This document shows positions 1 through 9,895 of a stretch of 64,000 nucleotides of DNA, one piece after another. A program made the position numbers and the translations under genes. Each line of letters opens with the position of its first letter. Position 1 is the first letter of the stretch. The stretch is from assembly GCA_900642245.1 (NCBI GenBank), contig CAAAJI010000003.1:251420-315419 (forward strand), read 5' to 3'. The notes below the pieces were generated by a model. The model made no database searches. It was given only the letters and a program-made list of their open reading frames with translations, and was not told where the DNA came from. Source of the stretch: Fragilaria radians. Taxonomy: Eukaryota; Bacillariophyta; Fragilariophyceae; Fragilariales; Fragilariaceae.

Positions 1-2
1 TC

Positions 3-389
3 CCCAACAAACATCAGGGGAAACGAATGAAATTTGTTCTTCGGGACACAACACAGTTCAATGGTATTTGTTGGACCACAAGTTTTGATATGACCCCTAC
101 CATACCATCCTTTGATTTGAGACCATCCTCGCTTGGTTTCAGAACGAAATCTTATCTCACAAGTGAGGGATTCAACTCGGATAGGAATCGAGTAATTTCA
201 GTCCGTCTTCCCTTTGAAAGGCTAGTCCCGACATTATTTGCCAAAACTATGAAAGGAGAAAGATTCCGGAAAGACTCCATTGTTGCAATGCAATTGGCCT
301 TTTCAAAGTTTGAATATGATGGTGCTCTTAACCCCAAATTTGAATTGGGAGAACTTGAGATACAAATTCTAGAAATTAGTTCCTATTGA
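3..389 (+). CDS. CIA30-domain protein, 3' part only (5' end outside the window)
   Basis: The frame is open from the left edge of the window, so the gene begins upstream; the ATG at 27 is internal. The product resembles the C-terminal half of the CIA30 domain (NADH:ubiquinone oxidoreductase intermediate-associated protein 30, a galactose-binding-like fold). Visible family features are a GKRMKFVLRD strand, a stretch on 'RLPFERLVPT', and the closing 'LAFSKFEYDGALNPKF' followed by an 'LGELEIQIL' strand. In animals CIA30/NDUFAF1 assembles mitochondrial complex I; algae and plants also have plastid-type CIA30 proteins (for example HCF173/CRR-type), so the compartment cannot be decided without the missing N-terminus. 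The stop is TGA at 387-389. No intron is seen in the visible part. Confidence 0.72.
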   Translation, partial: PNKHQGKRMKFVLRDTTQFNGICWTTSFDMTPTIPSFDLRPSSLGFRTKSYLTSEGFNSDRNRVISVRLPFERLVPTLFAKTMKGERFRKDSIVAMQLAFSKFEYDGALNPKFELGELEIQILEISSY

Positions 390-2478
390 TAGTATACTTT
401 TATAAATCCAACGAATAGGATCTATGAGAATTTTTAATTTCAGTGTATGGATATGCTAGGTGTTGTAGTTCTCAATTGTACAGAGCCATTGAATGCTAAA
501 GGGGAGCTATTGATATTTCGTGGAAGGGTTGTACAATTTTTAGGAAGTTCATTACGATATTGCCTTGTTGGTAATGGAGAAGAATGTGGCTTCAAAGCAA
601 GGTGGAAGTCTCAAGTGCAGAGATGAACAAATCAACAGTTCGATCATGTATAAAATTTAAGCAACTTTGGAGAATAAATCTTCATTTTTAGAAGTGTTGA
701 CAAGGTTTACATAATCCTTGGTCAATGTTGATTGGTTCAATTCAAAGATACAGCAAAGAATCATGGCTTATTGCTGTGTCGAGAGTTTGAATCTGCGATG
801 ATTATGGATTTGCTATGGCAACCATTGTAATGATACGGGTAGTCACATCCAGGATGAAAGCCTTGATAATGACTTCATTTCAATCATCAGCAGAGTTTTG
901 GAAGTCCAAAGGTTGTGTTGATCATAATGAGCCGGGCTATTGTTAGAGTCTCAATTTCAAATCAAAACGTGACCTCAAGGTTAAGCTCATTGAATATCTT
1001 ACTAATTGAAAAGTAGCTGCTTATATTTTTTAAGGCCATATATTGCCATATTGTTGGTGATAACAAAGCATTATGTGAGGAATCGAGACCCCAGAGAATG
1101 AGATTTGCATCTGAATTTTCAGGATCTAGAACTACTCAAAGAAATGGCAAAGTTGACAGGACATGCCAAACGCTTCTCCGGTAGAATCAGGGTAATCCTG
1201 AACGGAGTAGGACTCAATGATTAAGTTAGGCATGGAGCCTGGGCTGAAAAATCCACAAAGACACTGTATTCATCAAGCACATCATGATAAATCAAAAAGA
1301 AACTGATGCTTAAAGGTAGTAGTTGAAAAAGGAGATATCATTGCTAAGCACAATATTCAAAGGAAATTCAGAAAACGAGAAAAGCACAGAAGGTAGAGGC
1401 AACCCCAAACTTTTTTTTGCAGATGATAGCTTAGATCTTGAGACATCCAGAGCTGAGAAAGAATGTGAGCAAGGATGGATTTCTATTCATCGTGAAGGAA
1501 CCTTCAACGATTGATGATCCAGTACAAATAAATAATGGGGAAATTAGCAGTTGAAAGATCTTAATGACATGAACAAAGAGCCTTGGGAAGCAGTTAGAGG
1601 AAGAGTTACCTGAAGAATAACATCAAGCATAAATGGTTATTGTAACTTTAGCAATATGGAATGTTTAGCAGCAGACTCATCACATATGATCAATTTCACT
1701 CTAGCTCTCGATTGCTCTGCAAGCAAAGGCGCAGGCACAAAAGATTGAACATCCTATAAAGCATCTAAAGCAATCTAGACACTAAGCTATGTGCTGGAGT
1801 CAGTTTGAAATTTTCCCCAGTTATTGAATGCAAAGCTTGCCTGCAGATCTGCTGCAAGGTTGCATGAAAGACTAAAGTGTGGAATTGCTGAGATTCATTA
1901 GTTAAATCAATCCGCAACATCATGCTTGCCATAAAGAAAGTCGTAAAAAATGTAGGAGCAGACGGTTGATTTGCAGTAATTCAGCTTATTGATTAGCCCT
2001 TATGCAGGGTAGCTTTTATTATGATTTTTCCTGTTACCTAAAGTGTTTTTTTCGGCTGTGTAACGTATGGTTTTTTATCTCGTGCTTCAAGCTTTCAGAT
2101 GAATATGAATAGAAAGTCATAAAGCCTATTGAAATTTTAACAGTGCCTCTTGACAAAGGAACGACTTAAAGATCAAACCTAGATTCTAATTCTTGTGACT
2201 CGGATTCACGTCATCCATTCAAGATTGGTAGGATATCGTTGAGTTGGAGTTCATATGCTCTTGAATATATCGCTTAATCTATCATTGATCATTCGAAAGG
2301 ATGTCCTTGAAATATCTATCTGAGAAGTTTTGGCTAGAAATCCTAAAAAATATCAAATTATTGTTTCATTAAGGACACTGAGAATTGTCATTTTTGCCAC
2401 TCATTGGCTATTACCGACCTTCTCCTTAATAGCGAAATGACTGTGTGAAACTCACATAACGTTAACTTCTTCTACAGG
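390..2478. other. intergenic, no gene seen
   Basis: About 2.1 kb of AT-rich sequence with stop codons in all frames. The only open frames are about 60 codons long, without recognisable motifs. No tRNA-like B box, tandem repeat or transposon protein similarity was recognised. Confidence 0.6.
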
Positions 2479-3516
2479 TTACCGACTCCAGAAGCTCGTA
2501 TCGTCGTCCTCCTCGCCGTACTCGTCATCGTCATCATCCTCACCTTCGTCATCATTGTTTCCTCCATCTTCATCCTCATCTCCGTCATCATCTTCGTTCT
2601 CCCCGCCGTCATCATCATTATTCCCATTATCATCATCCTCATCCTCGTCGTCATCGTTCTCATTATCGTTGTCCTCTCCGCCGTCATCGTCATTATTCCC
2701 ATCGTCGTCCTCCCCGCCGTCATCGTCATCACTAGCACCGCCATCATCGTTATTCCCCTCATCATCACTTCCCAACCCATCATCAGAATATGCCACTGGA
2801 GGAGAAGGCTTAAATGTAGGTGGTGACGTCGAATTTTTCCTTCTTGTCGGGAATCGAGTTGGAGTTTTAAATTTTGTGGGCACGGCTTTGGTTGGAGAAG
2901 CTGTGGGCGCTTTCACTGGCTTTCTGGATGGAACTGAAACCATAGGACGCATAGTTGGGGCAGCACCTTTTATGCTGACAGAAAATTCCGACCTGTACCA
3001 CGTCGAAGGGCCATTGGAAATAACAACCAGTACTTCTAACTTAAGGCCATCAATGGAATTCGACGGAGGTATAAAAGTTGCTTCGATCTTACTTTTATCT
3101 TTTTTATTGTTGTGCGAGAGGCCTCCAACCCCAATAGATGTGCAGTATTTGTCAACTTGAACGGCTGAATCCGTTGACTTAGCAAAATATTGACTTGTGT
3201 CTTTGATCCCTTGCTTACTGATACGAATTTGAAATCCACGAAAAGCCTTGCCATTAGTGGAGCTAAGTGAGATTGGTAATGCTTTCCCTGAAAGAATTAT
3301 AGACGTCTTCCCTTCCACAATTACTGTGCTCCCAATTTTGAGCTGCAGTCCATATTTTGATATTGTGCCTTTCGAAGGGGCTTTCAAATGAGATCCCCCT
3401 AGAGGATTTCCTGGCGAGCAGTTACCAGAAAAGTTTGGAAATGCATGCGAACCCACAAGTAAAAACAGTAAAATTGAAAGGGAAACAGGATTTGCATACT
3501 TTTTAGAGTTTGTCAT
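2479..3516 (-). CDS. secreted Reeler-domain-like protein with Pro-Thr linker and acidic repeat tail
   Basis: The predicted protein has 345 aa. The start is the ATG at 3516; a longer frame begins only with TTG. Residues 1-25 form a signal peptide (KK, then LSILLFLLVGSHA). Residues about 30-190 resemble a Reeler domain: an early Cys in NCSPGNP, a His soon after, the central 'FRGFQIRISKQG', a second Cys, and a C-terminal strand ending in 'WYRSEFSVSIKG'. Residues about 195-245 are a basic Pro-Thr linker with PTxxP units (TASPTKAVPTKF, TPTRFPTRRK). Residues about 255-340 are almost only Asp, Glu, Asn and Gly in a GGnDDD rhythm, and the tail is TSFWSR. Reeler domains occur in extracellular matrix and some defence proteins. 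An extracellular or wall-associated, possibly Ca-binding role is inference. The long serine-rich frame on the opposite strand is a shadow of the Asp codons. Confidence 0.7.
   Translation of the reverse strand: MTNSKKYANPVSLSILLFLLVGSHAFPNFSGNCSPGNPLGGSHLKAPSKGTISKYGLQLKIGSTVIVEGKTSIILSGKALPISLSSTNGKAFRGFQIRISKQGIKDTSQYFAKSTDSAVQVDKYCTSIGVGGLSHNNKKDKSKIEATFIPPSNSIDGLKLEVLVVISNGPSTWYRSEFSVSIKGAAPTMRPMVSVPSRKPVKAPTASPTKAVPTKFKTPTRFPTRRKNSTSPPTFKPSPPVAYSDDGLGSDDEGNNDDGGASDDDDGGEDDDGNNDDDGGEDNDNENDDDEDEDDDNGNNDDDGGENEDDDGDEDEDGGNNDDEGEDDDDDEYGEEDDDTSFWSR
2500..2790. repeat. trinucleotide-rich low-complexity tract encoding the acidic tail
   Basis: On the + strand this stretch is an irregular mix of tcatc/cgtcatca units with GCC/TCC interruptions. 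It is read on the - strand as Asp/Glu/Asn/Gly codons. Units recur with small variations, as expected from slippage. It lies inside the Reeler-like gene and keeps frame. Confidence 0.8.
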
Positions 3517-5430
3517 TCTTGAGTTGAAAAAAATATGAGTCAAACTTGTAAAAATGTTCTCCCGAAAGGGACATAAATAGAACGACTAAATTAATTTTTT
3601 AGTCCTTGTTGAATACGTCAACAAACTTAAAACCCCGATTCCTTCTCCGTAGACGAATAGCAGCTTGTTACATTCTGGATTCCGCAATCAGCTTTCAACA
3701 TAGGCAAGTGCCACTTTCAAATTTTAACTCAACAATTAGTATAAAATTGGCACAAAGCGATCTACAAGATTATGTGAAACGCAGAGGCAATACTTGTTCA
3801 AGGAAACAAAATGGAACGTCATTTTAAGCATAATGATCTTCATATCATTCAAATTCAATTTATATTGGGCTGCTTCTAAAATTCATTCTAATAGAAGTCT
3901 CACAAGTCTAACGACTCCTTTTTATTCTTCACTCTGATGCTACATATGAGGTAGCAGGCACATATAGACGTCCTCAATCTATGTCCCTCCAGCATTGGAG
4001 GCTTCCACCATTGTTGAGTAGGCTAAATTTAGATTTTAAGTGCTCCATCGTCCTCATTTTCTTTCAATTGAAACTCTACTTCTGTATGAGCGTCTTCGTT
4101 GCCATCCTCCAATGATTTTGAGGTAAATAATCATTTCTTGATTTGGTCATATTTTCGTGGTTGCTCTTTATCCTTCACGTTTGATAGATTTCATTCGTAT
4201 GACAGTATCCATTTTTATTCCAAAAGCCCTTATTTTAATGAAGTTTGATTTATTCACAAACTTTCTCACAAGGAAAACTTGATAATAAATATTGCTAGTA
4301 TCATATTTGAGTAAAGGCCAGCAGAAAAAGACATTCGGCCAAATTTTTATCTCATGTCATGAAATGCATTTATCCGGTTCATCCATACTATCTGGAGAGG
4401 TATTCTAAAGCGCGTATTTGCCTCTATGGCATGTGTTTGTCATATTATGTATGAGAAAATCAAGGACCACTAAAAGAAATGTAAGAATACGAAGTTGAAT
4501 GATGATACCAGTAGGGTTAATAACGATAATTATTCGGAGTTATAGGTAGCCGAGAATCAATTGGATCTTGTAACGTTCCAACGCTTTGATAACCAAATCA
4601 AGTTACATGTACAGTCTAAACAGTACATATTTCCTCAGTGAGTCCTCTCAGCATACAACTAGACTCTTGATTTTTTCTCTAAGAAATATCACTTGGCATC
4701 AGTCGGAGAATTCTGTGCTCTTCCCCGAGATCATTAAATTGGACCAGATACAATTAGACAATTTCAAGACTGAAATCCTTTCTCTGTGAATAGTATAGTT
4801 TGTTGTCATCTTAGTTCTTGAGAGCCTTGTTTATACTTTATACAAAGTGATTCAGCGACAAAATTTTCCATGGATTTGTATCTTGGAATTATTTTTCGCC
4901 TGCTTGATGATATCGCATCTCAAATCTCTACCTTTTTAGCTTATGCAGTCTTCTCATTATCAACATTTACCTTCACAGAGAGGCTCCATCAGCTCATCTT
5001 ACCTTTCCAGGAACTGAGCACTCTAAGTGGATCATTTATCCCTGTCTGTGACGTTACAAGTATAACCGTAATTCTCAAAAAGTAAAACAGTTTAAATGCA
5101 TAGACAATCATTATGCCTTACACTTTATAGCACTGAGATTAAGGGACATCTTCAATACCTGTACACAAACACATCTCATAGCCTTTTAATTTATTTGTAG
5201 ACTAAATCCTGCTCATCACCTATATGTAGGCTATAATCTTCTTGTCACACATCTTGGTATGCTCCTCTGTATTTTTATCTTCACTACTAGTCAAATTGTT
5301 TTCAGGGAAACGCAGAGAGATTCTCCTTTCTTCGATTCATAGTTGCTGTCTTATCAGGATTCAATTACTTCAAAAGTACATTCATTTTTCAAGAGAAGGG
5401 ATGTATTTTTCTCTTGATCTTTATATGATC
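3517..5430. other. intergenic, no gene seen
   Basis: This 1.9-kb AT-rich stretch holds only short frames (60-73 codons) without motifs. The last part leads into the decayed hAT element, and its 5' boundary is not visible. Confidence 0.55.
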
Positions 5431-5439
5431 GAAAGCTCG

Positions 5440-7170
5440 AGGTACGAATAACGTTGTTGCCAAATATTTCACGGAAGGTGACGATGATGTTCTGTTTTGG
5501 GAGTGCAATCGATTGGGAAAGGTTTACTACCATTCAACTTTTGTGAAAAGGCATTGGTAAGAAAGTATACGCCAATGCAACCCATTTCTGTTTAAGATCT
5601 CATGAAAGGGTTGCTTGAATTAATAATGCATGTGGAACAAAAAAATTAAGGAATCACTACCTGATTTGTTTGCTTTGGTTTTTGATGACTGGAGTTCTCA
5701 TGATACTCACTTCTTAATTAAACTTGCAACATGTCCTGATATCCAGCAAGCTTCTGGATACTCTGCTACCATGTGCTCCACTACCAGATTAAGAACATCT
5801 AGATGCTCGAGAAATCAAGTGTGAAACGGAAGTCTACTTTTAAACTTATATTAATGTCAAGAAGAAAGATCAGCGCTGCCACTTACTACTCATCTTGGAA
5901 TACACAATCATATACATCTTGACTTGGTCAGTTAAAGTCAAGTGAGGGAACTTCTAATTGATAAAGGTATACTGGAAAAATCCATCCAACATTTTATCGA
6001 ATGCCTTTCAATATATTATCAGAGTAGACAATGCCTCTTGAGAAAAATCCTGAAACGCTTTGCAGAGCTATATGATTATAATGTAAATATGTCCACCGTC
6101 AACCTTTTCTTTGTTTCCTTGCAGTCATATATTAAAGTTTCCTAATCGGTAGATATTAATTCTGAACCTAATTGTAAGCGAATATACCATTCATAATCTC
6201 ACGAATAGTCCATGCTTGGGATTCTCTAGTTTTTTGAAAAGATAATTCAATTGTTGCTTGTCTTATTGGAGATTTTGCTGCACAAATTGCACCTTGCAAA
6301 GATGGCAAATCACTTTTTTCTTATGTTCTAGATAGACTGAACCTGGGGTTGAAGACTATTTTGTCATCCAATTCCCTATTAATTGAGTGTATAAAGTTCT
6401 GCATGGGCTTTTTGCGGACAATTAAGGGGCACATTGCATTTCATAAGCACACAAATTTATTGCCACTTTTATGCAATGCAACTCACTGGTCATCCACAAG
6501 AGAAATGGTATGTAGGAACTTTGAACTGCTCAAAATTGAATCGCTTGCAAATATTGTACCGGATAAGCTTCAGTTGTCTCCAGCAGAAAACCGGTCTGGT
6601 ATTACACCTCAAAAAATCCTGGATGACCTCAATACCATAACAAAGACATTCCAGGATGAAGAATTGCATTTGTTCATGATTATGGATTATCTAGATTGTG
6701 CAATTTCAGTATATTCAGAGCTAGAGCAGCATTGCGGACCAACAAGTCAAATTGTAGAAGATCAAAAATTTGAATCTGCTGTTGTGATCCAGGGATGGCA
6801 GCAGGGAGAAGAAGTGTTTGCTCTCACCAAAATGGAAATTCAGAGTGTCCGTCATCTGCAACATATTAACATACACAGTGATAATGAACCTGATGAGCCC
6901 AATACCAATACTTTGGTAGTATCAGAGCTTCAAGCTGCTTTTCAAGCATTCAAGAAGAGGAAAATGGTCAAGCGCCATGATGCTGAAACCGTATTGACTT
7001 AAGATTCATTTGCCCTACAAGCAACATCTGCGAACGGCAATTTAGTGTTTCTAGATTTGCATATACTAAAAGTTGCCAAGGGTTACTTCCTGTGAACTTG
7101 GAAATTCCGCTTTTTTTGAAAGCCAACTCACATTTGTGGGACGTAGCAGTTTTATAGCATGAAGTATGAC
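5440..7170 (+). mobile_element. decayed hAT-family DNA transposon, transposase remnants
   Basis: Pieces of one transposase follow each other in order on the + strand, broken by stops and frameshifts. First comes a BED-finger-like start (KYFTEGDDDVLFWEC, about 5460-5510). Next is a catalytic-core piece, 'LFALVFDDWSSHDTHFL' (about 5660-5715), which matches the hAT pattern of an Asp in 'xxDxWs'. Then come an 'LIGDFAAQIAPCKDGKSL' piece (about 6260-6320) and a 217-codon open stretch (6349-7002) containing 'NATHWSSTREMVCRNFELL', the hAT TRWxSt-like block. Last is a C-terminal dimerisation motif, 'CERQFSVSRFAYTK' with 'FLKANSHLW' (about 7027-7140). The family call rests on these motifs and their order. 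Terminal inverted repeats and an 8-bp target duplication were not found. The element looks inactive. Confidence 0.68.
6349..7002 (+). pseudogene. hAT transposase fragment (longest open piece)
   Basis: This is the longest open segment of the hAT relic, 217 codons. Its first codon is TTG, so it is not an independent gene start. It carries the hAT core block around TREMVCRN and an acidic C-terminal half that leads, after the TAA at 7000-7002, into the dimerisation motif in another frame. The open length shows decay is moderate, not that the gene works. Confidence 0.62.
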
Positions 7171-7952
7171 TCATTCCACAAGAAGTTATTCAAGGCTAGT
7201 TCAATCCTGATTCTTCCAGTATCATAAAAATGGTTGATCGTACTCAAAGACATCCAGGAGAGTTATGTTGTCAGTCATGGTGAAGAAGAAAAGCTATAAT
7301 TTCAAGTGGCCGTTTACGCGGAGAATAAAATGATGAATTTGAGAGGGGGGCGAAATCAGAAGTTGGACATTTTGTTGGACAAAGCTTTGAAAAGATTATT
7401 GGCTATTTGAATAAAGGAAACCGAGTTTTCCAGGTCTGGATTGCGACGTGTAAGCGTGATGAGCCAATTAAACACTAGTTAAGAAGAATTGTGCACAGAA
7501 TTGTATACCAATTGAGAAGATTATTGTCATGCAAATGAAATTACTAACGAATATAGCAGGAAAATATGCTGATTCCAATGAATAAGAGTCTTCGTTAGGA
7601 ACATGTGAAAGCAGTAGCGTACTATTATTTCTAAGTAAAGGAATTTGATAGGGATTCTATACACTGCTGCAATTAGATTTTTCTTATCTGATTCAAAAGC
7701 CCCATGAGGATTTGCCATGTAGGGACTGCTATCATGGAAAATAATGTTTTTAAGCAATGAAATGAAAGTGGTTGCTTAGGGCCTCTAGTATTATATTTCT
7801 GAAACGGTACCAGTACCATCGTTAACGTCTTGCGTACCATCTATTGTCACGTGGAGAGAATTTAACAAGGATCAAAATCACTTACAGGCACGATAGTTTT
7901 TACGGTCGGTATCCACTCAATTATTCGAAACCATTACGTTTGAACTTTGACA
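7171..7952. other. intergenic, upstream region of SPC25
   Basis: No supported gene. The first part probably still belongs to the hAT relic's 3' side; the last 150 bases are the promoter and 5' leader of the signal peptidase gene. No TATA box or other motif is distinct enough to call. Confidence 0.5.
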
Positions 7953-8621
7953 ATGGCGAAGAGCAAGAAAGAGAATAAAGCAGTAGTCGAAGCTATCGAT
8001 GCTGTTCCAGTGGAAAAAGCAGAGAGTAGTTACGATGAAATGGAGCTGTTGCAAGTTGACGCGGGAGATCAAGTAAAATTGAAGCAAATTCTTGATGAGA
8101 CCGTGGCTGCCGCTATGTTGGAACTCGTGCCCGAAGACTACAGATTTGATAATATTAAACTTGGTCTAATGACAAGTGCATGTCTCTTTGCTTGTATCGC
8201 TCAGTTTGCCCCAGTCCCATTTCCGGATTGTCGACCTATCTTGGGTGTTTGTTGTTGCATGTACTTTATTTTGAGTGGAATTTTACAACTGATTACGACA
8301 TTCATTGACAAAGATTGCATCCTCTTGACGCAACCTCTCCCGGCCTCAAAAAACAAGAACCTAAACACGTATGGAATCCGTGTTCGCACGCAACTACCGC
8401 GCTTCTCGGAATTTTTTACTCTAATTTTGGAATTTCAGAAAATGCCAGAAACTCCATGCGTTGAACAGAAATGGTCCGTCGGACAGTTTTTAGATGCCGA
8501 CGGTATGTTTGATGAAGTTGGCCTTATGGAAGCAGTGAAGGAAGTTTATTCTCGTCTTGAGCAAGGAAAATACGATGCTCCAGATCGGTCAACAAAGGGT
8601 GGGAAAAAGAAGGCAGATTGA
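7953..8621 (+). CDS. SPCS2: signal peptidase complex subunit 2 (SPC25)
   Basis: The protein has 222 aa from the ATG at 7953; the frame extends two codons further only with TTG. SPC25 is a non-catalytic subunit of the ER signal peptidase that removes signal peptides and contacts the Sec61 translocon. Family features are a hydrophilic N-terminus, an amphipathic segment, the 'EDYRFDNIKLGLM' lead into transmembrane segment 1 (about 70-88), a short loop with 'PVPFPDCRP', transmembrane segment 2 (about 94-118), then a cytosolic beta-rich domain with 'YGIRVRTQLPRFSEFFTL'. The C-terminus is Lys-rich (GGKKKAD). The length is typical of the family. The gene appears intronless and stands alone on the + strand. 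Confidence 0.9.
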   Translation: MAKSKKENKAVVEAIDAVPVEKAESSYDEMELLQVDAGDQVKLKQILDETVAAAMLELVPEDYRFDNIKLGLMTSACLFACIAQFAPVPFPDCRPILGVCCCMYFILSGILQLITTFIDKDCILLTQPLPASKNKNLNTYGIRVRTQLPRFSEFFTLILEFQKMPETPCVEQKWSVGQFLDADGMFDEVGLMEAVKEVYSRLEQGKYDAPDRSTKGGKKKAD

Positions 8622-9030
8622 TTTTTTTCATAAATGGATGTGTAGCACCATAACATTGACATGGTTTAATCCCTTTCAGAATTGAGGAAGATCTATAGAA
8701 AACTTGGAATCATATTGAAGTAGGTTGAAGTATAGACTAGTTTCAACATCCTTAATTTAGTTACAATTTAATGGTTCCTAGATTCTTTGCACCTTGGTGA
8801 TAAAATTAATCGTGGAAAAAATGTAATCCCTACGATGAGGACACGTGTATACAGAATAAGGTTATTACAATCTATCTGATCCGATTTTTGTATGAAAGAA
8901 AAGGAATTTCGAAGTCAATGGCGACGAACAAGTGATCAATCTCTTCTGGTGATTGATTGTTGAGCCAATAAGTATTATTTGCTCCTTTAGAACCAACCAT
9001 GTGCATAATCTCCGAATATGCTTATATCGC
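8622..9030. other. convergent intergenic region
   Basis: 409 bp between the 3' ends of SPC25 (+) and SAR1 (-). It is AT-rich, as expected for two facing 3' UTRs. No gene or repeat is seen. Confidence 0.55.
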
Positions 9031-9600
9031 CTATATCAGGGAAGCAATCCATTGAAATGCGTCTTGATAGCCTTCTCCTTTCAACACGGAGATTCGAAAA
9101 ACTCGTAATCTGTCCCCTCTTTGAACAAAATCGGCAAACTGAATTTTTTCGCATATTTCATGTGAAGATATTGCTTCTGGTAAGTCACATTTATTCAATA
9201 AGATTGCCACAGGCACTGTGGGATCTAACTCTGAGAGGATTGCATCCAGTTCGTATCCCGCCTCTTCCAATCGTTCAACATCAACGGCATCTATCAAAAA
9301 TAGAAGGGCTTTACAGTCCACTCCATAATAATCGCTCCATAAGTGCCGCACTGCCTCATGTCCACCTAGATCCCATGCGGAAAACGTGATTCCTGCCATT
9401 ACAAACTTTTCGCTAAGTGATGGTCGATCCGTGGGAGGATAGTTTCGAATTTGTCCCGTACGCAGTCGATGCAACAGTGTCGTTTTTCCAGCATTATCGA
9501 GACCTAATAACAAAAGTGTCCCATGTTTTCCCTGAAACCCTAGAGCGTTGAAGAAGGATCGACAGATAGATAGCCAATACTCGTATATCGAAGAAGTCAT
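9031..9600 (-). CDS. SAR1: SAR1-type small GTPase of COPII vesicle formation
   Basis: 189 aa from the ATG at 9600; the upstream frame starts only with TTG. Sar1 is the GTPase that nucleates the COPII coat at ER exit sites. The sequence shows an N-terminal hydrophobic/amphipathic helix (SIYEYWLSICRSFFNALG) without the Gly-2 needed for myristoylation, which separates Sar1 from ARFs. It also shows the P-loop GLDNAGKT (33-40), switch II 'WDLGGH' (76-81) with the catalytic His, and NKCD (136-139). The Sar1-like end is 'GYQDAFQWIASLI'. Length and C-terminus match the family. The switch I Thr lies in a divergent 'PPTDRPSLSEKF' stretch. It is divergently paired with importin beta. Confidence 0.9.
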   Translation of the reverse strand: MTSSIYEYWLSICRSFFNALGFQGKHGTLLLLGLDNAGKTTLLHRLRTGQIRNYPPTDRPSLSEKFVMAGITFSAWDLGGHEAVRHLWSDYYGVDCKALLFLIDAVDVERLEEAGYELDAILSELDPTVPVAILLNKCDLPEAISSHEICEKIQFADFVQRGDRLRVFRISVLKGEGYQDAFQWIASLI

Positions 9601-9895
9601 TTTTGTTGAAGGATTCGATGTACTAGTCGTTTGAACCAATACTTCTAATATGAATAGGATGTATCGTATCCTTAGCGCGTCTGAACTCAGACTGGGTAGT
9701 ATTACTAGTAAATCGTGCTAGTTCAACCGGATACCACAAAACCAATGACATGGCGAAAATATTCCATCGAAAATCTGAAAGCCGTACGTCCTTCCTCAGG
9801 AGCAACGCTCTGTCCGTCATCAGCATGTACTCGGAATTCATTTACGACAGTTGCTATTCCAAGTCATTTGTTTAACTCGAGTCAACACTTTCACC
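9601..9895. promoter_or_regulatory. shared divergent promoter region of SAR1 and importin beta
   Basis: 295 bp separate the two start codons, so both promoters and 5' leaders must lie here. No consensus element is clear enough to name. The call rests only on the divergent gene arrangement. Confidence 0.45.

Noticed and set aside
2555..3160. Long Ser-rich open frame on the + strand
   Set aside because: It is the antisense reading of the Asp-rich tail and Pro-Thr linker of the Reeler-like gene; it has only low-complexity SSS content.
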